Assembly (NCBI GenBank): GCA_002425935.1
Contig: DINE01000021.1
Location: forward strand, 20,512 to 57,404
DNA length: 36,893 bases
Direction: 5' to 3'
Origin: Bacteroidales bacterium UBA5548
GTDB taxonomy: Bacteria > Bacteroidota > Bacteroidia > Bacteroidales > UBA932
The position numbers and the translations under genes are program-made. The notes below the pieces were generated by a model. It was not told the DNA's origin and searched no databases. It saw nothing but the letters and a program-made list of their open reading frames with translations. Below, one piece after another: positions 24,353 through 31,496 of this stretch. How positions within the stretch are numbered: the stretch's first letter is position 1; every line of letters begins with the position of its first letter.

Positions 24353-25300
24353 TTACTCTTCGTTCTCTTCAAAAGCCTGAACAATTTTTGAAACAAGGGG
24401 GTGTCTAACGATATCCCCTTTGTCAAACTCAATAACCGAGACACCCTTTATTTTGCCTGTCATCTGAACACCTCTGAGAAGACCTGAGTCACTCTTTTTT
24501 GGTAGGTCAATCTGGGTTGCGTCTCCGGTGACAATAAATTTTGAGTTGTTACCCATTCTGGTAAGAAACATCTTAAGCTGCCCCATTGTGGTATTCTGAG
24601 CCTCGTCCAGAATAACAAAAGCACTCTCTAGAGTTCGGCCCCTCATGTATGCAAGAGGTGCAATCTGAATAATCCCATCCTCCATGAGTTCGGCAAGTCT
24701 CTTTGCCGGAATCATATCCCTGAGTGCATCATAAAGTGGCTGCAGATAAGGGTCAAGCTTATCACGCATATCTCCCGGAAGAAACCCGAGCCTCTCACCG
24801 GCCTCAACAGCAGGTCTGGTTAAGAGCAGACGTTTAACCTCTCTGTTTTTCAAAGCCCTTACCGCAAGTGCAATTGCAGTATAGGTCTTGCCGGTTCCTG
24901 CAGGACCAATTGCAAAGATCAGATCGCTTTTTGAATAACACTCCACCAGACGCCTCTGGTTGAGCGTTCTTGCATTTATTACCTTGCCCTCTGTCCCGTA
25001 TACAATTATCTCATTTTCGGGCAGCTCATCTATAACCTCCCCTTGGGGAGATGTTACAAACAACGAGTTCACGTCATCTTCGTTAAGCCGCCTCTTTTTG
25101 CCTCTTATCTCGATAAGTCTTGAAATCTTCTCTTCAAATAATTTGATATCTTTTGAACTCCCCTTAAGATAGATATCTGAGCCTCTGGCTACAATCTTCA
25201 TCTTTGGGAAGTAACCGCACAACAGATCGAATAGTCTGTTTTTAACACCGTAAATATCTACAGGATCAATCTCTTCAAGTGTGATAACTTTCTCAATCAT
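24353..25300 (-). CDS. PhoH-family ATPase
   Basis: A 315-residue PhoH/PhoL-type P-loop protein. Walker A GPAGTGKT lies near residues 133-140, Walker B VILDEAQNTT near 230, and FIVTGDATQIDLP near 255 is the family sensor segment. Residues 1-100 include the KH-like N-terminal region of PhoH-like proteins (AVGSDIYLKG-type fold inferred). Members are often linked to RNA metabolism; the exact role is uncertain. Its start overlaps the CapA-like gene by 4 bases, so it is the last gene of a three-gene operon. Confidence 0.92.
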   Translation of the reverse strand: MIEKVITLEEIDPVDIYGVKNRLFDLLCGYFPKMKIVARGSDIYLKGSSKDIKLFEEKISRLIEIRGKKRRLNEDDVNSLFVTSPQGEVIDELPENEIIVYGTEGKVINARTLNQRRLVECYSKSDLIFAIGPAGTGKTYTAIALAVRALKNREVKRLLLTRPAVEAGERLGFLPGDMRDKLDPYLQPLYDALRDMIPAKRLAELMEDGIIQIAPLAYMRGRTLESAFVILDEAQNTTMGQLKMFLTRMGNNSKFIVTGDATQIDLPKKSDSGLLRGVQMTGKIKGVSVIEFDKGDIVRHPLVSKIVQAFEENEE

Positions 25301-26364
25301 TTTTTAACAAAAGTGTTGTAATATCTCTTAATCAAATCATGCTCCCCTTTTATGTTGAAATCCTGCGGGGAGTTAAGATACTGCTCAGCCGGAATGATTG
25401 TAAAATTACCCCCGGCGGCTGCAGGTCTCGAGGTCCAAATATAGTGAACTTTAGGTTCAAGTATCTCCTTTTGCTCAAAGCAGTTTTTTACAACGCTTAT
25501 TTCCAGCATTATTCCAATACGTGTATTTGGAGCAGTCATATTAGATATTGCGTTTCCCAGGGAGTAGGCAGTTATTCGTTCCGGAGTGCCGTCAGAGCTG
25601 CGATATGTGACTACATCCTGAGGGACATGGGGGTGAGAACCTATTATCAGGTTAGCTCCGTTTCTGTAAAAAAGTGACTCCCACCTCTTCTGATGAAGAG
25701 AAGGGGTAAGACGGTACTCCTCTCCCCAATGAACTGATACTATTATAAAGTCAGCACTACTGTTGCGAGCCTTATTCAAGTCTTCCCTGACAACAGCCGA
25801 ATCAAGAAGCTTAACTACGAAAGGTGCAGGAATCTTAATTCCGTTTGTACCATATGTGTAATTCAGAAATGCAATCTTTATGTTTTTTGAGCTGATAATC
25901 AAAGGATGATTTGATCTCTCCTCAGCACTGTCCCGGTAAATTCCGGTATAAGGAATTTCAAGCTTTTCGTAAAGCTCTATACTCCCCCTGATTCCAGCAG
26001 CGCCTTTATCGACAGAGTGGTTATTAGATGCAAAAAAGAGGTTTATCCCGCTGTTTTTAGCCTCATATGCAAGGGTTTCAGGAGAGCCAAAAGCCGGATA
26101 CCCGGTAAAAGGAGCCGGAGCAAAAGTTGTCTCCATATTGGCAGCAACAATGTCTGCTTTGACAAAGTAGGGTTTCAGATAGTTGAAGTAACCGGAGTAG
26201 GTGTATGATGCGGCATCTCTTCTTGATCCTTTACCAGTGTATGCAGCGTCAAGCTGAGCAGAGTGCTGCATAATATCACCCAGAAATAGCATTCTGAGAG
26301 TGTCAGAGCTGCTGTTAAAAATTAAGGATGAGAGACTTAATGTTAATACTGCTAATAAATTCAT
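25297..26364 (-). CDS. CapA-family exported metallophosphatase-like protein
   Basis: A 355-residue protein with a signal peptide (about 1-18) and a PGA_cap/CapA domain of the metallophosphoesterase superfamily. Motifs are FLGDIMQHS (about 27-35), AANMETTF, FFASNNHSVDKG, IVSVHWGEEY and IIGSHPHVPQDV. The family is named for poly-gamma-glutamate capsule synthesis, but no capB, capC or capE genes are near, so that role is not supported here. Its ATG follows the DUF389 stop with no gap (TAG ATG), and it overlaps phoH by 4 bases, indicating translational coupling on both sides. Confidence 0.86.
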   Translation of the reverse strand: MNLLAVLTLSLSSLIFNSSSDTLRMLFLGDIMQHSAQLDAAYTGKGSRRDAASYTYSGYFNYLKPYFVKADIVAANMETTFAPAPFTGYPAFGSPETLAYEAKNSGINLFFASNNHSVDKGAAGIRGSIELYEKLEIPYTGIYRDSAEERSNHPLIISSKNIKIAFLNYTYGTNGIKIPAPFVVKLLDSAVVREDLNKARNSSADFIIVSVHWGEEYRLTPSLHQKRWESLFYRNGANLIIGSHPHVPQDVVTYRSSDGTPERITAYSLGNAISNMTAPNTRIGIMLEISVVKNCFEQKEILEPKVHYIWTSRPAAAGGNFTIIPAEQYLNSPQDFNIKGEHDLIKRYYNTFVKK

Positions 26365-27699
26365 CTATTTAAGCTGAACGATTTTTACATTTGGAACCCC
26401 AAGCCTTACCGAAAGCCACTCCTGCAACTTAGCAATCTCGCTCACAGAGAGCTCCTCTTTCCATTTGATGATTGCAACTATCTGGTCTTTCGCTGCGTAA
26501 GGTGCGGAGGTTATCTCGGCACCCCTCGCAATTGTCAGAGATGATATTTCGGGATGCTGAGCCTGAATCTCTTTGGTAATCTGCTCATATGGAATCTCTT
26601 TGGACCTTATTGAATCAAGTTCGCTTTTGAGTTCGTTTATCAACTCATCTTTTTTGCCAATCTCCAGATCGGTTCTTTCGAAGATACCCTTAAGAATTTC
26701 GGTCTCTCTGGTACCCTCTTCGTATAGGGCATTAAATTTAAGTTTAACCTGGCTGCGCATAATTCCGTGTCGCTCAAGATTTGTGTAAAGAATCTCTCTC
26801 TGGTTATCAGTCAGCCTTTCTCCTGCAATTGATATCTCAAGTTCAGATGGTTTAACCTTGTGATTTATTGAGTAGTCATAAATATAGCCGTTAGCCAAAG
26901 TCTTGTTCTCTGCAATAAACCTCTTAGCCGACTGGTTAAATGAATTTTCCCGAATCACCAGAAAACCGGTATAAATACTTGGAACTATAAGAACCAGCGT
27001 AAAGAGGCTGATTGTCCTTCTCACTCTTCTTTGCCTTGCAGGGTCTGCAAACTGAACATGAGGGAACTTCATATATCTTACCATGAGGTAAGTTGCCAGT
27101 GCTATAAAAATTGAGTTGATAGCAAAGAGATAGAGCGCACCTCCGAAATAGGATATATTACCGTTTGCAAGACCGTACCCCGCAGTGCAAAGCGGAGGCA
27201 TAAGGGCTGTTGCAATTGCAACACCGGCAATAACCGTTCCCTTTTCCTTTTTTGACCCCTCAACAATTCCCGCAAGACCGCCAAAAAGAGCAATAAAGAC
27301 ATCGTAAATTGTAGGTCTGGTTCTGGCGAGCAGTTCAGTTGGTTCGGCTAGGGCCAGAGGAGAGATAATAAAGTAGGCTGTAGAGGCAAAAACGCTGATT
27401 AAAACCATCACTGCCAGATTTTTGAGTGATTTACGCAGAAGGTCGGTATCGTTGACACCGATTGCCAGTCCGGCTCCCATTATTGGGCCCATAAGAGGGG
27501 AGATAAGCATCGCACCAATTATAACCGGAATGGAATTCACATTCAGACCAACCGATGCCACAATTATGGCAAAGAATAGAATCCAGGCATTTGGCCCTCG
27601 GAACTCAATCCCCTTTTTAATACTGTCTGTAGTCCCCTGAATATCTATGTGGTCAGAAAAATTTGCAATGTCTTTAATTTGCTGATAGAAGGTTGGCAT
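26365..27699 (-). CDS. DUF389 (TIGR00341-type) membrane protein
   Basis: A 444-residue protein from the ATG at 27699. About six membrane segments fill the N-terminal half, with conserved GAMLISPLMGPIMGAGLAIG and ATALMPPLCTAGYGLA. A soluble C-terminal region of about 190 residues contains a helical stretch (DELINELKSELDSI) and a beta-rich end. Function of the family is unknown; a transport role is often guessed. The reading frame extends upstream to 27783, but the promoter box at 27727-27734 lies inside that extension, so the later ATG (MPTFYQQ) is preferred. First gene of the DUF389-CapA-PhoH operon. Confidence 0.85.
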   Translation of the reverse strand: MPTFYQQIKDIANFSDHIDIQGTTDSIKKGIEFRGPNAWILFFAIIVASVGLNVNSIPVIIGAMLISPLMGPIMGAGLAIGVNDTDLLRKSLKNLAVMVLISVFASTAYFIISPLALAEPTELLARTRPTIYDVFIALFGGLAGIVEGSKKEKGTVIAGVAIATALMPPLCTAGYGLANGNISYFGGALYLFAINSIFIALATYLMVRYMKFPHVQFADPARQRRVRRTISLFTLVLIVPSIYTGFLVIRENSFNQSAKRFIAENKTLANGYIYDYSINHKVKPSELEISIAGERLTDNQREILYTNLERHGIMRSQVKLKFNALYEEGTRETEILKGIFERTDLEIGKKDELINELKSELDSIRSKEIPYEQITKEIQAQHPEISSLTIARGAEITSAPYAAKDQIVAIIKWKEELSVSEIAKLQEWLSVRLGVPNVKIVQLK

Positions 27700-27726
27700 A
27701 TCTCTTAAATTTTTGAAAACCGTTAC

Positions 27727-27759
27727 CAAATATACATTTATTTTTCTCTTTGAGCCAAA
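27727..27759 (-). promoter_or_regulatory. Putative promoter of the DUF389-CapA-PhoH operon
   Basis: On the minus strand, TTTG (27756-27759) is followed after 21 bases by TATATTTG (27727-27734), matching both Bacteroidota boxes at near-normal spacing. 27 bases remain to the ATG. This is the best two-box promoter in the window. Confidence 0.65.
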
Positions 27760-27764
27760 AATGT

Positions 27765-27772
27765 TACTTTTG
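27765..27772 (+). promoter_or_regulatory. Putative -7 promoter box for the SPOR lipoprotein operon
   Basis: TACTTTTG matches TAnnTTTG with 33 bases to the ATG at 27806. The nearest upstream TTTG (27749-27752) is only 12 bases away, so no proper -33 box is seen. Confidence 0.55.
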
Positions 27773-27805
27773 TCTCTATACAAAAATCCTTAACACTAAT
27801 CAATT

Positions 27806-28312
27806 ATGAGAACGGCAAAATTTTTCGCAATTCTGATGGCCGTCACAATACTTCTTTCCGGATGTGACTGGTTAAGAAAGCAATTGGGCATGGCTACATC
27901 AGAAGATATTGCAGCTCTTAAGAGAGAGCAGGAGAGGGCAGAGACCGAAAAAAGAGCAGCAGACTCTCTTATGAGAGCAAGGGAGGATTCAGTAAGCAGG
28001 GCATTTCAGGACAGTCTGGCCCTTGCTCAAAAATCAGGCATGGTTGACCTGTCAAACACCAACAGATATCATGTAATATGCGGCAGCTTCAAAGATTACT
28101 CAAATGCTTCCGGCATGGTGGAAAAACTGAAAAAGAGCGGATACACCCCACTGACAATTGATCTGAAAAACGGATTCCGCATAGTCTCGGTATCATCTCA
28201 CCCGAATCTTTCAAAGGCTTATGACCATATGTACGATCTTATGGACACAAAATTCAACCTTGACGGAGATATCTGGATTTACGACGTTAGGCAACAATTA
28301 CACATAAAATAA
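27806..28312 (+). CDS. SPOR-domain lipoprotein
   Basis: A 168-residue predicted lipoprotein with lipobox LLSGC (C20). Residues about 32-75 are a highly charged helical, probably coiled-coil, linker. The C-terminal 75 residues form a SPOR-type domain (YHVICGSFKDYSNASGMVEK, GYTPLTI, FRIVSVSS). SPOR domains bind denuded glycan strands of peptidoglycan at division sites, so a cell-wall or division-related role is inferred. gcvT follows after 16 bases. Confidence 0.85.
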   Translation: MRTAKFFAILMAVTILLSGCDWLRKQLGMATSEDIAALKREQERAETEKRAADSLMRAREDSVSRAFQDSLALAQKSGMVDLSNTNRYHVICGSFKDYSNASGMVEKLKKSGYTPLTIDLKNGFRIVSVSSHPNLSKAYDHMYDLMDTKFNLDGDIWIYDVRQQLHIK

Positions 28313-28328
28313 TTTCATTAATATAATT

Positions 28329-29435
28329 ATGAAGACGACTGCATTTACTGCAAAGCACATCGAACTCGGCGCCAGAATGGTACCGTTTGCCGGATACAAT
28401 ATGCCGGTTGAGTATGTAGGGATTAACGAGGAGCACAACCACGTAAGAGAGAAAGTTGGCGTTTTTGATGTTTCACATATGGGAGAGATATGGGTAAAGG
28501 GGCCAAATGCACTTGCCTTTGTACAGTACGTGACATCAAACGATGCCGCTGTTCTTACTCCGGGCAAGGTTCAGTATTCATGCTTTCCCAACGGGAAAGG
28601 TGGAATAGTAGATGACCTGCTTGTATATTGCATAGACAGCGTTACCTATCTGCTGGTTGTAAACGCCTCCAATATAGATAAAGATTACACACACCTTTGC
28701 GAGCACGCTCCAAAGTTTGGTATTACTCCGGGCAAAGAGCTGTACAATGCATCTGACGAAATTTGCCAGCTTGCTGTTCAGGGGCCATTGGCACTTAAGG
28801 CTATGCAAAAGATATGTGATGTTCCGGTAGAGGACATGGAGTATTACACTTTCAAAAAGCTGAATATTGCAGGTATTAAGGATGCTATCTTCTCAACCAC
28901 AGGTTATACAGGTTCGGGTGGATGCGAGATTTATGTCGCAAATGAAGATGCTGATAAACTTTGGAATGCAGTTTTTGAGGCTGGTAAAGAGTTTGATATT
29001 AAACCAATTGGCCTTGGCGCCAGAGATACACTTCGCCTTGAGATGGGCTTTTGCCTCTATGGTAACGACATAGATGATACCACTTCTCCTATTGAAGCAG
29101 GTCTGGGTTGGATAACAAAATTCAGCGAGGCCAAAGGCGATTTCATTGACCGCGGCTTTATGCTTAAATTAAAAGAGAGCGGAGTCTCAAGAAAATTAAT
29201 CGGGTTTGAGCTCCTTGACAGAGGAATCCCAAGACACGGCTATCCTGTTTGTGATGCAAACGGCACGGAAATTGGTGTTGTAACTTCCGGAACAATGGGC
29301 CCGGCAGTGAAAAAGGCGATAGGTATGGCTTATGTCACACCTGAGTTCTCGAAATCCGGCAGTGAAATTTTCATTAAGGTTAGAGATAAACTGCTTAAAG
29401 CCATGGTTGTTAAAACTCCGTTTTATAAAAAATAA
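28329..29435 (+). CDS. gcvT: Glycine cleavage system T protein (aminomethyltransferase)
   Basis: GcvT moves the methylene group from the H-protein aminomethyl arm to tetrahydrofolate and releases ammonia. The 368-residue length is standard. Signatures include MVPFAGYNMPVEY (about 17-29), VFDVSHMGEI, GKGGIVDDLLVY, TTGYTGSGGCEIY, LGARDTLRLEMGFCLYGND and SPIEAGLGW. The other glycine cleavage genes (gcvH, gcvP) are not in this window. Only 16 bases separate it from the upstream gene, so there is no room for a glycine riboswitch directly before it. Confidence 0.96.
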   Translation: MKTTAFTAKHIELGARMVPFAGYNMPVEYVGINEEHNHVREKVGVFDVSHMGEIWVKGPNALAFVQYVTSNDAAVLTPGKVQYSCFPNGKGGIVDDLLVYCIDSVTYLLVVNASNIDKDYTHLCEHAPKFGITPGKELYNASDEICQLAVQGPLALKAMQKICDVPVEDMEYYTFKKLNIAGIKDAIFSTTGYTGSGGCEIYVANEDADKLWNAVFEAGKEFDIKPIGLGARDTLRLEMGFCLYGNDIDDTTSPIEAGLGWITKFSEAKGDFIDRGFMLKLKESGVSRKLIGFELLDRGIPRHGYPVCDANGTEIGVVTSGTMGPAVKKAIGMAYVTPEFSKSGSEIFIKVRDKLLKAMVVKTPFYKK

Positions 29436-29443
29436 AGGGTTGA

Positions 29444-29779
29444 ATGTATAATTTTGATTGGGCAGAGGAGCTCTCCTGTGCAGTTACAGTATGTGACAAA
29501 GAGGGCGTAATACAGTGGCAGAATTTAAAGGCAGTCAAAACCTTTGAGTCTTATGGTAATGTGGTAGGGAAAAGCTTAAAAGATTGTCACACAGATAAAA
29601 CCTGGGCAATGATTTGTCAGATGATTGAAAAAGGTACATCCAACTCTTATACAATTGAGAAGAACGGAATAAAAAAACTTATTCATCAAACTCCGTGGTA
29701 CAAAGATGGAGCCGTAGCAGGGCTGGTAGAGTTTTCCATAGAGCTGCCGTCAGAGATGCCGCATTTTAAAAGAGATTAA
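29444..29779 (+). CDS. Stand-alone PAS-domain protein
   Basis: A 111-residue single-domain protein. It looks like one PAS domain: CAVTVCDKEGVIQWQN (about 12-27), VVGKSLKDCH (about 40-49) and the closing strand GAVAGLVEFSIEL. No kinase, cyclase or DNA-binding part is attached, so it would act as a small sensor or binding protein with unknown ligand and partner. It lies 8 bases after gcvT and 1 base before the glyoxalase-like gene, within the same operon. Confidence 0.72.
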   Translation: MYNFDWAEELSCAVTVCDKEGVIQWQNLKAVKTFESYGNVVGKSLKDCHTDKTWAMICQMIEKGTSNSYTIEKNGIKKLIHQTPWYKDGAVAGLVEFSIELPSEMPHFKRD

Positions 29780-29780
29780 T

Positions 29781-30155
29781 ATGTTCAGATTTGTTCACAA
29801 TAACATTAATGTAAAGGACCTTGAAAAGAGTCTCTCCTTTTACAAAGAGGCTCTGGGTCTGGAGGAGGTGAGGAGAATCACTCCTGCAGACGGCTCTTTC
29901 ATTATTGTTTATCTATCGGACGGTTCATCGGAGCATCAACTTGAACTTACTTGGTTAAGAGACTGGGACAGGCCGTACAACCTTGGAGACAATGAGTTTC
30001 ACCTTGCCTTCCGTACCGATGATTTTGATGCTGCACACAAAAAGCACAGTGAGATGGGATGTATATGTTACGAAAACCCCGGAATGGGAATCTACTTCAT
30101 AAACGATCCTGACGGTTACTGGCTGGAGGTTTTACCTCCCAAAAAACAGATATGA
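29781..30155 (+). CDS. Glyoxalase I-like VOC protein
   Basis: A 124-residue vicinal oxygen chelate protein. Four candidate metal ligands H6, E55, H74 and E116 fall at almost the positions of E. coli glyoxalase I (H5, E56, H74, E122). FYKEALGLEEVRR and YFINDPDGYWLEVL are typical. This supports a lactoylglutathione lyase-type activity with nickel or a similar metal, but the thiol cofactor in this lineage is unknown and other VOC isomerases cannot be excluded. Its stop overlaps the next ATG (ATGA). Confidence 0.82.
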   Translation: MFRFVHNNINVKDLEKSLSFYKEALGLEEVRRITPADGSFIIVYLSDGSSEHQLELTWLRDWDRPYNLGDNEFHLAFRTDDFDAAHKKHSEMGCICYENPGMGIYFINDPDGYWLEVLPPKKQI

Positions 30156-31456
30156 TAAAAAAAGCATTAATTACAATAGCTCTGCTGACGGTATGTTACG
30201 CAGGGCTATTCTCTCAAACGGAGTCTTTGTTGCGTCTCAGGAGAGATGTTGCCGTACTGGCTGCCGATTCACTAATGGGGAGAGAGGCCGGAACGCCTGG
30301 TGAGAAAAAAGCAGCCAGATACATAGAGAGAGAGTTTACCAAAGCGGGAGTTACTCTGCTCTATCCCTCTCCGGGGCAGGACTTCTCAATAATTGCCGCT
30401 GAAGGAGATACACTAAAGTCTGCAAACATCATAGGTGTTGTAGAGGGGTGGGATCCGAAGCTCAGAGACCAGTATATACTAATTGGTGCACACTATGACC
30501 ATCTTGGAACAACTGTCCTAAGCATAAACGGAAGAGACTCTCTGATGATCTTTGCCGGGGCAGATGACAATGCATCGGGTGTAGCAGTAATGCTCGAAGT
30601 TGCAAGAGTGGTGAAAGAGAGCTCGATGGAGTTCAGAAGATCGGTCCTCTTTGTGGCATTTGGAGCAGAGGAGAGAGGAATGACAGGTTCTTGGTATTTT
30701 GTAAACAGAGCATTTGCCCCTATAGACGAGGTGTCACTTATGATTAATCTCGATATGGTGGGGAGAGCCTCAGACAGACAGAGTGTATCTGCCTACACTG
30801 TTTTACCCCATGCACAACTTGTTACCTTGCTGAAAGATGTGGCAGACATGCCGTTGATGATATCTCCCAAAATACATACAGCCGACTATTTCCCGAGCGA
30901 CCACAGGATATTTGCATCATCAGGGATACCGGTTGTACTCTTTACAACCCTGTTACACAGAGACTACCACTCTGTAAGAGATACTCCCGAAAAGCTGAAC
31001 TACAGCGTAATGGAAGATCTCTCACACTATGTTTATAATCTGGTTAAAGTGGCATCGAACACCGATAAGCCACTTGAAAAGACGGTATTTGCAGATAAAA
31101 AAGAGGTGATTGAAGATGATCCGGAGGCTGTGTACAGTCAGATTGAAACAGATAAGAGGGCTACATTTGATAAAGGAGATGAGAAGACATTTCTCACCAA
31201 ATGGGTTTACCACTATCTTAAATATCCGGCAGAAGCAATTGCAGAGGGAATTCAGGGAAGGGTCATTGTTGACTTTATTATTGAAAAGAGCGGCGAGGTT
31301 TCAAATGTCACAATCAACAAATCTGCCGACCCTCTTCTTGACAAAGAGGCATTACGCGTAATAAGTGTCTCTCCCAAATGGAAAGCAGCCCTCATTAACG
31401 GCAAACCGGTGAGGAGCAAAATCTCCCTTCCTGTAGAATTCAGGCTAAAGAGATAG
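30152..31456 (+). CDS. M28 metallopeptidase fused to a TonB C-terminal domain
   Basis: A 434-residue exported protein: signal peptide (1-21), M28 zinc aminopeptidase domain (about 25-300) and TonB-type C-terminal domain (about 350-432). Zinc ligands are intact: H114 (GAHYDH), D138 (ADDNASG), E173-E174 (GAEERG), D201 (NLDMVGR) and H273 (DYHSVRDTPE). The second domain has the TonB pattern YPAEAIAEGIQGRVIVDFII, GEVSNVTI and a closing LPVEFRLKR. Peptidase action in the periplasm is likely. The TonB domain normally contacts outer-membrane receptors, but here there is no N-terminal membrane anchor or proline-rich spacer, so it may serve in protein binding instead. It overlaps the VOC gene by 4 bases. 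Confidence 0.87.
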   Translation: MIKKALITIALLTVCYAGLFSQTESLLRLRRDVAVLAADSLMGREAGTPGEKKAARYIEREFTKAGVTLLYPSPGQDFSIIAAEGDTLKSANIIGVVEGWDPKLRDQYILIGAHYDHLGTTVLSINGRDSLMIFAGADDNASGVAVMLEVARVVKESSMEFRRSVLFVAFGAEERGMTGSWYFVNRAFAPIDEVSLMINLDMVGRASDRQSVSAYTVLPHAQLVTLLKDVADMPLMISPKIHTADYFPSDHRIFASSGIPVVLFTTLLHRDYHSVRDTPEKLNYSVMEDLSHYVYNLVKVASNTDKPLEKTVFADKKEVIEDDPEAVYSQIETDKRATFDKGDEKTFLTKWVYHYLKYPAEAIAEGIQGRVIVDFIIEKSGEVSNVTINKSADPLLDKEALRVISVSPKWKAALINGKPVRSKISLPVEFRLKR

Positions 31457-31466
31457 CATTTTTTAT

Positions 31467-31474
31467 TACTTTTG
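31467..31474 (+). promoter_or_regulatory. Putative -7 promoter box for leuS
   Basis: TACTTTTG matches TAnnTTTG in the 40-base gap before leuS and leaves 22 bases to the ATG. Confidence 0.55.
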
Positions 31475-31496
31475 TGGCTGTTTTAAAAGCTGCATA

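Noticed and set aside
25297..26364. Capsule (poly-gamma-glutamate) locus
   Set aside because: Only a CapA-like gene is present; the synthesis genes are missing.
27700..27783. N-terminal extension of the DUF389 protein
   Set aside because: The two-box promoter lies inside it, and MPTFYQQ gives a cleaner start.
28313..28328. Glycine riboswitch before gcvT
   Set aside because: Only 16 AT-rich bases separate the genes, and no conserved aptamer elements are seen.
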